This document shows positions 1 through 5,397 of a stretch of 11,909 nt of DNA, piece after piece. A program made the position numbers and the translations under genes. The DNA is from CAYXVU01 sp964468725. Its GTDB lineage: Bacteria; Acidobacteriota; Blastocatellia; UBA7656. Every line of letters begins with the position of its first letter. Position 1 is the stretch's first letter. A model generated the notes under the pieces. It saw nothing but the letters and a program-made list of their open reading frames with translations, was not told the DNA's origin and searched no databases. The DNA is taken from the NCBI GenBank assembly GCA_964468725.1, contig CAYXVU010000190.1, positions 1-11,909 of the forward strand, in the 5' to 3' direction.

Positions 1-260
1 TGGGTCAGTTCGCGCAGCAGGCGGCTTTTGGCCTGTCCGCGCAGGCCGAGCAAAATGAAGTTATGGCGTGAGAGCAGAGCGTTGACAACCTGCGGGACGA
101 CCGTATCGTCATAGCCGACGATGCCCGGAAAGATCGGCTCACGGCGTCGAAGTTTGGCCATCAGGTTGGCGCGGATTTCGTCTTTGACCGAACGTCGCTC
201 GTCGCCCGTATGAGCAAACGCGCTCTTTTTTAATTCGCCTAGCGTGCGCGGCAACTGCAT
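1..260 (-). CDS. ChlI/MoxR-like AAA+ ATPase (magnesium chelatase-like), N-terminal part
   Basis: The 5' end of a gene that runs off the left edge of the window; 86 codons are visible. The start ATG (258-260) has a GAGG Shine-Dalgarno 7 nt upstream (268-271). The protein begins MQLPRTLGELKKS and reaches a Walker A loop GLRGQAKS near residues 76-83, preceded by a hydrophobic strand (FILL). A segment FPGIVGYDDTVVPQVVNALL (about 51-70) matches the helix before the P-loop in the Mg-chelatase subunit I / MoxR / sigma54-activator branch of AAA+ ATPases. Such proteins remodel partner proteins by ATP hydrolysis. In organisms without bacteriochlorophyll genes nearby, the 'magnesium chelatase' name is only a family label, and the true partner cannot be read here. 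It has its own promoter (321-349). Family assignment is fairly sure; function is unknown. Confidence 0.75.
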   Translation of the reverse strand, partial: MQLPRTLGELKKSAFAHTGDERRSVKDEIRANLMAKLRRREPIFPGIVGYDDTVVPQVVNALLSRHNFILLGLRGQAKSRLLRELT

Positions 261-320
261 GAAAATACCTCGATGAAATCAGCAACGAACTGAGCGAGCG
301 TCTGCGGCTTGCCCTCTGAG

Positions 321-349
321 TTTATAGCTGCGTGCGTGTGATCTGTAAA
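321..349 (-). promoter_or_regulatory. Sigma70-type promoter of the ChlI/MoxR-like gene
   Basis: Read on the minus strand, TTTACA (344-349) is followed after 17 nt by TATAAA (321-326). Both hexamers match 5 of 6 consensus bases with ideal spacing. The predicted start of transcription, near 314, leaves a leader of about 54 nt before the ATG at 260. A 7-bp inverted repeat (GCGTGCG 330-336, CGCACGC 357-363) flanks the -35 and could be an operator or part of the plsC 3' end. Confidence 0.55.
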
Positions 350-379
350 GTTCCGGCGCACGCTTCACCGGGCAAGGCA

Positions 380-1129
380 TCACGCGCTGCGGGTCAGGCT
401 CGCCGTCGAGGCGCGTGATTCGCTTGCATCGAGAGCCGAAAGAATCCGGGCGCGCGTCAACTGCATCAACTCTTCGATATTGTCTTTATTGAAGCGGTCG
501 GTCGGGATGGGTTCGTGAATGGTCAGGTAGACGGTCGAAGGGGTGATCTTGAATTCGCCTTTCGGCATGATCTTCGATGCGCCGGAGATGGTCACCGGCA
601 CGACCGGCACACCGGCTTCGATGGCCATGATGAAAGCTCCCTTTTTGAAATTGAGCAGCCGCCCGTCGCGCGAGCGCGTGCCTTCGGGATAGACCATATA
701 GGATTTGCCCTGTCGCAATTTTGCGGTTGCCAATTTGGCGCTTTCGACCGCCGCTTGGGTGTTCGAGCGATCAACCGGCACGCAGCCCATGCAGGTGATG
801 CCGAAACCAAAGATTGGATATTTGAACAGCTCTTTCTTTGCCAGATAGGCGGGATTGCGCTTTGTGAAGGCGACAAAGAGCGGCACTTCGATGAAGCTCT
901 GATGGTTCGGCGTGAAGACATAGGCTTGCTGCGGATGAATGCGCTCCAACCCGTTGACGACGACTTTGACGCCGACCAGTTTCAGTCCGAGCTTGATGAA
1001 AAACCGCGCCGGGTCATAGAGCGCATTTTCATTTTTCGAAATCAGCATCGCCAGAATCATAAACGGCGCAACGATGCCGATGAGAATAAACCAGAAGCTC
1101 ACCAAAAACAGGCCGCGCAATTTCGCCAT
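380..1129 (-). CDS. plsC: 1-acyl-sn-glycerol-3-phosphate acyltransferase (PlsC/LPLAT family)
   Basis: A 249-residue membrane-bound lysophospholipid acyltransferase. It is expected to transfer an acyl chain to lysophosphatidic acid to give phosphatidic acid, an early step of phospholipid synthesis at the inner membrane. Residues 9-30 form a hydrophobic anchor. The four family motifs are present in order: NHQSFIE (75-81, catalytic His76), VPVDRSN (117-123), YPEGTRSRDG (147-156) and VPVVPVTISG (174-183). The acidic partner in motif I is Glu81 rather than the usual Asp (HX4E instead of HX4D). I chose the ATG at 1129 because GAGGAG lies about 6 nt before it; an upstream in-frame ATG at 1153 would place that Shine-Dalgarno inside the gene. 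The length is typical. The exact acyl acceptor cannot be proven from sequence, since the family includes other lysolipid acyltransferases. Confidence 0.88.
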   Translation of the reverse strand: MAKLRGLFLVSFWFILIGIVAPFMILAMLISKNENALYDPARFFIKLGLKLVGVKVVVNGLERIHPQQAYVFTPNHQSFIEVPLFVAFTKRNPAYLAKKELFKYPIFGFGITCMGCVPVDRSNTQAAVESAKLATAKLRQGKSYMVYPEGTRSRDGRLLNFKKGAFIMAIEAGVPVVPVTISGASKIMPKGEFKITPSTVYLTIHEPIPTDRFNKDNIEELMQLTRARILSALDASESRASTASLTRSA

Positions 1130-1153
1130 CTTCGCTCCTCCCAAGCGGGGCAC

Positions 1154-1182
1154 AGTTTACTGCAAGAATCGGCGCTTGTCAG
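1154..1182 (-). promoter_or_regulatory. Possible promoter of plsC
   Basis: On the minus strand CTGACA (1177-1182) and TAAACT (1154-1159) are 17 nt apart, matching 5/6 and 4/6 of the sigma70 consensus. The predicted start of transcription lies about 18 nt before the plsC ATG. The -10 is weak, so this is a suggestion only. Confidence 0.35.
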
Positions 1183-1184
1183 TC

Positions 1185-1398
1185 GTCCGTTGTCCGTCGC
1201 CCGTTGCAACTTGCCGGTTGTCGGTTTGCGCCGGTATTGGCGATGCCATAACGATGAGCAGAAGAGGCCGTTTCGCCGATGATGCCAAAGACATCATCAT
1301 ACAGACTCGTTTCATCACTCGCTTTGATAACCTTGATGCCGAAAAAGCGCTGGACTCTTGCGCTTGCAAACTTGCAACCGTTTCAACGGACAACGGAC
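1185..1398. repeat. Inverted intergenic repeat pair (GTCCGTTGTCCGT family)
   Basis: GTCCGTTGTCCGT at 1185-1197 has a perfect 13-nt inverted copy at 1386-1398. Further inward, GTTGCAA (1203-1209) again has its inverted copy (1372-1378), so each arm is about 25 nt with a diverged middle. The roughly 160 nt between the arms contain no credible gene. It sits between the divergent plsC gene and the aromatic operon promoter. This could be a dispersed non-coding repeat or the remnant of a miniature mobile element; no target-site duplication was recognised. Confidence 0.6.
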
Positions 1399-1411
1399 AC
1401 AGATTAAATCC

Positions 1412-1440
1412 TTGACAGGCTCAGCGACGACCCGCATAAT
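1412..1440 (+). promoter_or_regulatory. Sigma70-type promoter of the aromatic amino acid operon
   Basis: TTGACA (1412-1417, 6/6) and CATAAT (1435-1440, 5/6) are separated by exactly 17 nt. This is the best promoter match in the window. Transcription would begin near 1447, about 18 nt before the leader-peptide ATG and about 220 nt before the first structural gene. The long leader between them holds the attenuator. Confidence 0.75.
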
Positions 1441-1464
1441 GCCTCGCATCGCAAAAGCAATTTT

Positions 1465-1575
1465 ATGAAGCATCTTCTCGACAATATCTCGGCAACCTCC
1501 AACGCAATCGCGTGGCGTTCCTACTATTATTTTAGCTTTAGCATCGCAAGAGGAGCGGGGGGCGCACGAGTATAG
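1465..1575 (+). CDS. Aromatic leader peptide of a transcription attenuator
   Basis: A 36-codon reading frame (ATG 1465-1467, TAG 1573-1575) between the operon promoter and a strong terminator. Codons 17-25 read WRSYYYFSF: one Trp, three consecutive Tyr and two Phe within nine codons (1513-1539). By analogy with enterobacterial pheL and trpL, its translation rather than its product is the function. A ribosome stalled for lack of charged aromatic tRNA would mask RNA segment 1 (1511-1522) and leave segment 2 (1550-1559) free to form the antiterminator. A ribosome reaching the TAG would cover or displace segment 2 and allow termination. The downstream genes are pheA and aroF, as expected for such a sensor. 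The weak point is the lack of a clear Shine-Dalgarno before the ATG (the upstream sequence is A/T rich). No other in-frame start lies between the promoter and this ATG. Confidence 0.75.
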   Translation: MKHLLDNISATSNAIAWRSYYYFSFSIARGAGGARV

Positions 1576-1643
1576 CCGATCAAACAGCGCAAGGATTTTG
1601 GAAGCCCGCTCCTTCAAACGAAGGCAGCGGGCTTCCGGTTTTT
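1511..1643 (+). promoter_or_regulatory. Ribosome-mediated attenuator with alternative RNA folds
   Basis: Three mutually exclusive pairings can be traced. Fold 1:2 (protector/pause hairpin) joins 1516-1522 with 1551-1557 (7 bp including one G-U), plus CGUG 1511-1514 with CACG 1565-1568. Fold 2:3 (antiterminator) joins GGAGCGGG 1552-1559 with CCCGCUCC 1605-1612, 8 perfect pairs extendable by A1551-U1613 and G1550-U1614. Fold 3:4 is the terminator stem 1600-1636. Segments 2 and 4 share AGCGGG (1554-1559 and 1626-1631), which is why they compete for segment 3. The aromatic codons of the leader peptide overlap and follow segment 1, and its stop codon lies just beyond segment 2, the geometry known from enterobacterial trp and phe leaders. 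Pairings were found by eye; no energies were computed. Confidence 0.72.
1600..1643 (+). terminator. Intrinsic terminator (attenuator) upstream of the DJ-1-pheA-aroF genes
   Basis: GGAAGCCCGCT (1600-1610) and AGCGGGCTTCC (1626-1636) are a perfect 11-bp inverted repeat. The stem continues inward as CCTTC (1611-1615) with GAAGG (1620-1624) across one bulged C (1625), closing on an AAAC loop. Five T residues (1639-1643) follow two bases after the stem. It lies only 23 nt before the ATG at 1667 and downstream of the operon promoter, so it must be conditional if the operon is expressed from that promoter. Confidence 0.85.
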
Positions 1644-1666
1644 ACGCAGGTTTTTACGGAGCAAGA

Positions 1667-2287
1667 ATGACGAAACCGAAAGCCTATCATCTGGTGTTCG
1701 ACGGATTGGCCGATTGGGAAACCGGGCTGGCGCTTTGCGAGATCAACAAAAGCGGACGCTTTGAGGTCATCACGGTCGGCTTCACTAAAGCTCCTGTCAA
1801 GACGATGGGCGGCCTCACCATTCTTCCCGACATCGCCCTCGAAGAGGTTGACCCCGAGCAAGCGGCAATCTTCATCCTACCCGGCGGCGACCGATGGGAG
1901 CAGGCAACCGATGCAGCCGATGATGCGCTCACGATGCTGCTGCATCAACTGCATGAGCGTCGCGTCGTCATCGCAGCCATTTGCGGCGCGACGCTGGCTA
2001 TCATCCGCGCCCGACTGGTTCACAACACCCTCCACACCAGCAATGCGCGTCCGTATGTCGAAGCCCAGATTGCCGATTATGACGCGGGCGCGCGCTACCG
2101 CGAGCAATTAGCCGTCCGTGATAACGCCATCATCACGGCAAGCGGGGCGGGCAGCGTTGAGTTCGCGCACGAAATCATCAAACAACTCAATCTCTACAGC
2201 GAAGCCGATACCCAAGTTTGGTTCGATCTCTTCAAACATGGCGTGATGCCACCGGCAGCCAGTTCACAGGAGGAGAACAACCGATGA
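1667..2287 (+). CDS. DJ-1/PfpI-family protein (class I glutamine amidotransferase-like)
   Basis: A 206-residue cytoplasmic protein of the DJ-1/ThiJ/PfpI superfamily, close in style to the YoaZ/YdeA-like 'intracellular protease/amidase' group. The nucleophile elbow AAICGAT carries Cys106, DWE places a conserved acidic residue at Glu18, PGGDRWE lies at 72-78 and HTSN at 123-126. These are the elements expected for the Cys-Glu-His site. The superfamily contains deglycase/glyoxalase-like enzymes, chaperones, hydratases and peptidases, so no reaction can be assigned. The ATG at 1667 has GGAG 5 nt upstream; an earlier in-frame ATG at 1598 would lie before the attenuator terminator and is rejected. 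The gene is first behind the aromatic attenuator. Its TGA overlaps the pheA ATG by four bases (ATGA), implying translational coupling. A role connected to aromatic metabolism is inferred from context only. Confidence 0.85.
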   Translation: MTKPKAYHLVFDGLADWETGLALCEINKSGRFEVITVGFTKAPVKTMGGLTILPDIALEEVDPEQAAIFILPGGDRWEQATDAADDALTMLLHQLHERRVVIAAICGATLAIIRARLVHNTLHTSNARPYVEAQIADYDAGARYREQLAVRDNAIITASGAGSVEFAHEIIKQLNLYSEADTQVWFDLFKHGVMPPAASSQEENNR

Positions 2288-3162
2288 AGGAGGCGCACAG
2301 TCGGCCAATCACCGCAGCCTTTCAAGGCGAGCACGGTGCGTTTAGCGAAACGGCGGCGCGGCAACTGCTCGGCGAACCGCTTCGCACCCTGCCGTGCCGC
2401 ACCTTCGAAGAGATGTTTGAAGCGGTCGCGCAAGGAAATGCCGATGCCGCACTAGCGCCGATTGAAAATAGCCTCGCGGGTTCTGTACATAAAAATTATG
2501 ACCTCTTGATGGAACACGATTTGACGATCATCGGCGAGACGACGCTGAGAATCGTTCACAACCTCATCACGCTGCCGGGCGTGAATCTGGCAGACGTGCA
2601 GCGCGTGCATTCGCATCCGGTGGCGTTGGCGCAATGCGAACGCTTCTTGCGCGCGCATCCGCAACTTGAAGTCATTCCGGCTTATGATACGGCGGGCAGC
2701 GTGCGCGAAATCGTTCGCGACCAGCGCGCCGCCGAAGCCGCGATTGCCGGAGTCGAAGCCGCAAATTTTTATGGCGCGCAGATCGTTGCCGAAAGCATCG
2801 AAGACAACCCGCAAAACTTCACCCGGTTTCTGCTGCTCGCGCGCCCGGAAGACGCGGCTCGTATCCCGACAACGGCGACCGGCAGAGCGCGCAAAATCTC
2901 GCTCGTCGTGCGCTTGGCCAATCGTCCGGGGTCGTTGTTTCGCGCACTGGCGGCGCTCGCTTTGCGCGACATTGATTTGACGAAGATCGAATCGCGCCCT
3001 ATCGAAGGCCGCCCATGGGAGTATTCATTCTATTTGGATTTCATCGGCGACACTGCCGAACCGCACATCGAACGCGCCCTCGCCCATCTGGCAGAGATGA
3101 GCGAAAGCATTCGCCTGCTGGGATGCTATCCCCAATCAACCGACAACCGAGGTAAGGAGTAA
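2284..3162 (+). CDS. pheA: Prephenate dehydratase (monofunctional, with ACT domain)
   Basis: A 292-residue cytoplasmic enzyme converting prephenate to phenylpyruvate, the committed step to phenylalanine. The catalytic PDT domain spans about residues 8-185, with FQGEHGAFSE (13-22), APIENSLAGSV (58-68) and the hallmark TRF motif (180-182). The C-terminal ACT regulatory domain (about 204-282) has the phenylalanine-binding elements RPGSLFRAL (214-222) and ESRP (236-239), so feedback inhibition by Phe is expected. No chorismate mutase domain is fused, so prephenate must come from a separate mutase. The start ATG at 2284 has AGGAGGAG at 2268-2275 and overlaps the stop of the DJ-1-like gene by four bases. 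The product enters the same pathway as the downstream aroF. Transcription is probably controlled by the leader attenuator. Confidence 0.95.
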   Translation: MKEAHSRPITAAFQGEHGAFSETAARQLLGEPLRTLPCRTFEEMFEAVAQGNADAALAPIENSLAGSVHKNYDLLMEHDLTIIGETTLRIVHNLITLPGVNLADVQRVHSHPVALAQCERFLRAHPQLEVIPAYDTAGSVREIVRDQRAAEAAIAGVEAANFYGAQIVAESIEDNPQNFTRFLLLARPEDAARIPTTATGRARKISLVVRLANRPGSLFRALAALALRDIDLTKIESRPIEGRPWEYSFYLDFIGDTAEPHIERALAHLAEMSESIRLLGCYPQSTDNRGKE

Positions 3163-3275
3163 TCACTATGAGTGACGATGGCAGTCTGTTTACATTCTCT
3201 CAGAGACGTTCATTCGCGCTGCAAGCCGCACAAGCAAAAATACATCACCACACGCTCGTAAAAGGAGATCACGAA

Positions 3276-4295
3276 ATGATCATTGCAATGAAACCGGAGG
3301 CCACCGAAGAGCAAATCCAAGAGGTTTGCGACAGCATCAACCGCTACGGCTATACGCCACACCTGATTCGCGGCGAAGAGCGCGTCGTCATTGGCGCTGT
3401 CGGACACGGCGACAACAAAGACCATTTGCAGAATCTGCGCGCCGTGCCGGGGGTAGAAAATGTCGTGCCGATTTTGCAGCCTTATAAGATCGTCAGCCGC
3501 GAATTGAAGAAGCAAAAGACGACCGTGCGCGTCGGCGATTTGGAGATTGGCGGCGCTGAGTTTATCGTCATGGCCGGGCCTTGTTCGGTTGAAACGCGGG
3601 AACAGTTGCTGGAAACCGCGAAAGCCGTCAAAGCGGGCGGCGCGCAAATCCTGCGCGGCGGCGCGTATAAACCGCGCACCTCACCCTACGATTTTCAGGG
3701 ACTCGAAGAAGCGGGTCTGAAATTGCTCGCCGAAGCGCGCGAGTTGACCGGCTTGAAAGTCGTCACCGAGATCATCACCCCCGAAGATGTGGAATTGGTC
3801 GCCGAATACGCCGACATCCTGCAAGTCGGCGCGCGCAACATGCAAAACTTCGCTCTGCTCAAAAAACTCGGCAGCGCCAAACGCCCGGTGTTGCTCAAAC
3901 GCGGCATGAGTTCGACTATCAAAGAGTTGCTATTGTCGGCGGAGTACATCGCTTCGCATGGCAACGATCAAGTGATCTTGTGTGAGCGCGGCATTCGCAC
4001 TTTCGAGACGGCGACGCGCAACACGCTTGATCTGGCCGCCGTGCCTTTGCTCAACGAACTCAGCCATCTGCCGGTGATCGTTGATCCGTCGCACGCGACC
4101 GGCAAGCGCAGCCTTGTGCTGCCCGCTTCGAAAGCGGCGGTTGCCATCGGCGCAGACGGCTTGATTATCGAAGTCCATCCGCGCCCGCAAGAAGCCTGGT
4201 CAGACGGACCACAATCGCTCACGCTGCCCGATTTTGCCGACGTGATGCAAGTGATTCGCAGTTACGTTAGCTTGGAATCGCGGCATATTAACTGA
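3276..4295 (+). CDS. aroF: 3-deoxy-D-arabino-heptulosonate-7-phosphate (DAHP) synthase, type I-beta with FL regulatory domain
   Basis: A 339-residue cytoplasmic enzyme condensing phosphoenolpyruvate and erythrose 4-phosphate to DAHP, the entry to the shikimate pathway. It resembles the Thermotoga-type enzyme. A small N-terminal ferredoxin-like domain (about 1-70, beginning MIIAMKPEATEEQIQ) is followed by a TIM barrel with GPCSVE (101-106), RGGAYKPRTSPY (127-138) and DPSHATGKR (270-278). The metal ligands Cys103, His273, Glu299 and Asp310 are all present. In this type the N-terminal domain mediates inhibition by Tyr or Phe. The ATG at 3276 has GGAG 8 nt upstream and fits the family N-terminus. 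However, an in-frame ATG at 3168 also has AAGGAG 8 nt upstream and would add 36 unrelated residues, so the start is not settled. It is the third gene of the attenuated operon, 113 nt after pheA (5 nt if the upstream start is used). Confidence 0.95.
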   Translation: MIIAMKPEATEEQIQEVCDSINRYGYTPHLIRGEERVVIGAVGHGDNKDHLQNLRAVPGVENVVPILQPYKIVSRELKKQKTTVRVGDLEIGGAEFIVMAGPCSVETREQLLETAKAVKAGGAQILRGGAYKPRTSPYDFQGLEEAGLKLLAEARELTGLKVVTEIITPEDVELVAEYADILQVGARNMQNFALLKKLGSAKRPVLLKRGMSSTIKELLLSAEYIASHGNDQVILCERGIRTFETATRNTLDLAAVPLLNELSHLPVIVDPSHATGKRSLVLPASKAAVAIGADGLIIEVHPRPQEAWSDGPQSLTLPDFADVMQVIRSYVSLESRHIN

Positions 4296-4343
4296 ATGAC
4301 CGGTGACAAGAAGCGGTCTGCTCACTAGCGGGCACAGGTTGAG

Positions 4344-4388
4344 CGGCGGTCAAAGACCGCCGGACTGCTCGTCGCGGTCAGAGACCGC
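4344..4388. repeat. Two tandem near-identical hairpins (GCGGTC-GACCGC)
   Basis: CGGCGGTC (4344-4351), AAA, GACCGCCG (4355-4362) forms a perfect 8-bp hairpin. A second copy follows at 4374-4388: GCGGTC, AGA, GACCGC. A further half copy, AGCGGTCTG, lies at about 4313. None is followed by a T run. They lie in the 203-nt gap between aroF and the next gene and look like a small intergenic palindromic repeat; they could slow RNA decay or assist termination of the aromatic operon. Confidence 0.6.
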
Positions 4389-4390
4389 TC

Positions 4391-4413
4391 CTCAACGCTT
4401 GGTTGAGAGTTTT
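4391..4413 (+). terminator. Weak possible terminator after aroF
   Basis: CTCAAC (4391-4396), loop GCTTG, GTTGAG (4402-4407), then AG and TTTT (4410-4413). The stem is only 6 bp with three G-C pairs, so termination would be inefficient alone, but it directly follows the two GC-rich hairpins. Confidence 0.35.
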
Positions 4414-4466
4414 CAAGCAACGCAATGAAGGTTGGCAAACAGATCATGTATAGTGAGAGGTGCGAG

Positions 4467-4482
4467 GTGACAGATTTGTCAC
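4467..4482 (+). repeat. Small hairpin in the 5' region of the ferredoxin-MBL gene
   Basis: GTGACA (4467-4472) and TGTCAC (4477-4482) form a perfect 6-bp stem with a GATT loop, followed by a partial repeat TCACTCGTCACT. A lone -10-like TATAGT lies at 4449-4454, without a matching -35 at proper spacing. The hairpin ends 16 nt before the ATG and could affect translation or be an intergenic repeat. Confidence 0.35.
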
Positions 4483-4498
4483 TCGTCACTGGTGTTTT

Positions 4499-5383
4499 AT
4501 GGCTTTACTCTCACTGAGACGCGCAGAGAATGTAGCGGGCGATTTCTATGTTGACAGCACCTGCATAGATTGCGATTTGTGTCGGCAGATCGCGCCCGCA
4601 GGCTTTGCGCAAGCAGGCGAACAGTCCGCCGTGCTGCAACAACCGCGCAGCCGCGAAGAAGAGTTTGCGGCGCTCAAAGCTTTGGTCACCTGCCCGACCG
4701 CTTCCATCGGCACGCAAGATCGTCACAACACGAAAGCCGCCGTCGCCGCTTACCCCGAAGCGATTGCGGGCGGTGTACATTTCTGCGGCTTCGCTGCCGA
4801 GTCGTCATTCGGCGCGTCGAGTTATTTGATCGTGCGCCCTGCGGGCAACGTCTTGGTTGATTCGCCCCGCTTTGCGCGCCCGCTGGTCAAAGGCATTGAA
4901 AGACTCGGCGGCGTGCGCTGGCTGTTTCTGACGCACCGCGATGACGTAGCCGATCACCAAAAATGGGCGGCGGAATTTAGCGCCGAACGCATCATGCACC
5001 GTGATGACATTGGGCGTTCGACGAGCGGCATTGAGCGCGTCATCAGCGGGCGCGATGACGTGCGACTGGATGACGAACTCCTCGTTATTCCGACGCCGGG
5101 TCACACGCGCGGGCACGCAGCGTTGCTCTACCAAAAGAAGTATCTCTTTTCGGGCGATCACGTTTGGTGGTCAGAGCGTTACCAATCGCTCAACGCCTCG
5201 GTGAGCGTCAATTGGTATTCATGGAGCGAGCAGATCCGTTCGATGGAACGATTAGTAGAGTATGAGTTCGAATGGGTGTTGCCGGGTCACGGACGCCGCG
5301 CGCAAGCGCCGCCCGACCAGATGCGCGAGTATCTGAAAGAGTGCATCGTTCGTATGAAACGCACCTCTCAACGAGTGAGTTAG
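4499..5383 (+). CDS. Ferredoxin-domain / metallo-beta-lactamase-fold fusion protein
   Basis: A 294-residue soluble protein with two domains. Residues about 15-70 are a ferredoxin-like module with CIDCDLC (22-28: Cys22, Cys25, Cys28) and a fourth cysteine in VTCPTA (Cys65), fit for one 4Fe-4S or 3Fe-4S cluster. Residues about 92-270 are an MBL fold: THRDDVADH (145-153), TPGHTRGHA (199-207), SGD (218-220) and PGHG (262-265). The usual HXHXDH metal motif is changed. Only Asp152 and His153 keep their places, while His202, Asp220 and His264 are present, so at least one metal site is probably altered. The substrate is unknown; a redox or thiol role is speculation. The ATG at 4499 is chosen because it opens directly on the ferredoxin module; an in-frame GTG at 4460 would add 13 residues that overlap a hairpin. 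The Shine-Dalgarno is poor. The gene converges on xdhC with only 14 nt between stops. Confidence 0.82.
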   Translation: MALLSLRRAENVAGDFYVDSTCIDCDLCRQIAPAGFAQAGEQSAVLQQPRSREEEFAALKALVTCPTASIGTQDRHNTKAAVAAYPEAIAGGVHFCGFAAESSFGASSYLIVRPAGNVLVDSPRFARPLVKGIERLGGVRWLFLTHRDDVADHQKWAAEFSAERIMHRDDIGRSTSGIERVISGRDDVRLDDELLVIPTPGHTRGHAALLYQKKYLFSGDHVWWSERYQSLNASVSVNWYSWSEQIRSMERLVEYEFEWVLPGHGRRAQAPPDQMREYLKECIVRMKRTSQRVS

Positions 5384-5397
5384 AAAGCTACTTCTCC

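Noticed and set aside
515..1282. 255-codon plus-strand frame opposite plsC
   Set aside because: It is antisense to all four acyltransferase motifs, has no domain and runs through the intergenic repeat.
1598..1666. Upstream ATG that would extend the DJ-1-like protein by 23 residues
   Set aside because: The extra part is the terminator stem and its T tail; the ATG at 1667 has a proper Shine-Dalgarno and begins where the domain begins.
1447..1666. T-box or other tRNA-binding riboswitch in the aromatic leader
   Set aside because: No T-box sequence or specifier loop was seen; the leader peptide and alternative folds explain the region better.
4426..4454. Full promoter for the ferredoxin-MBL gene using TATAGT at 4449
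   Set aside because: No -35-like hexamer at 15-19 nt; TTGGCA (4432-4437) is only 11 nt away.
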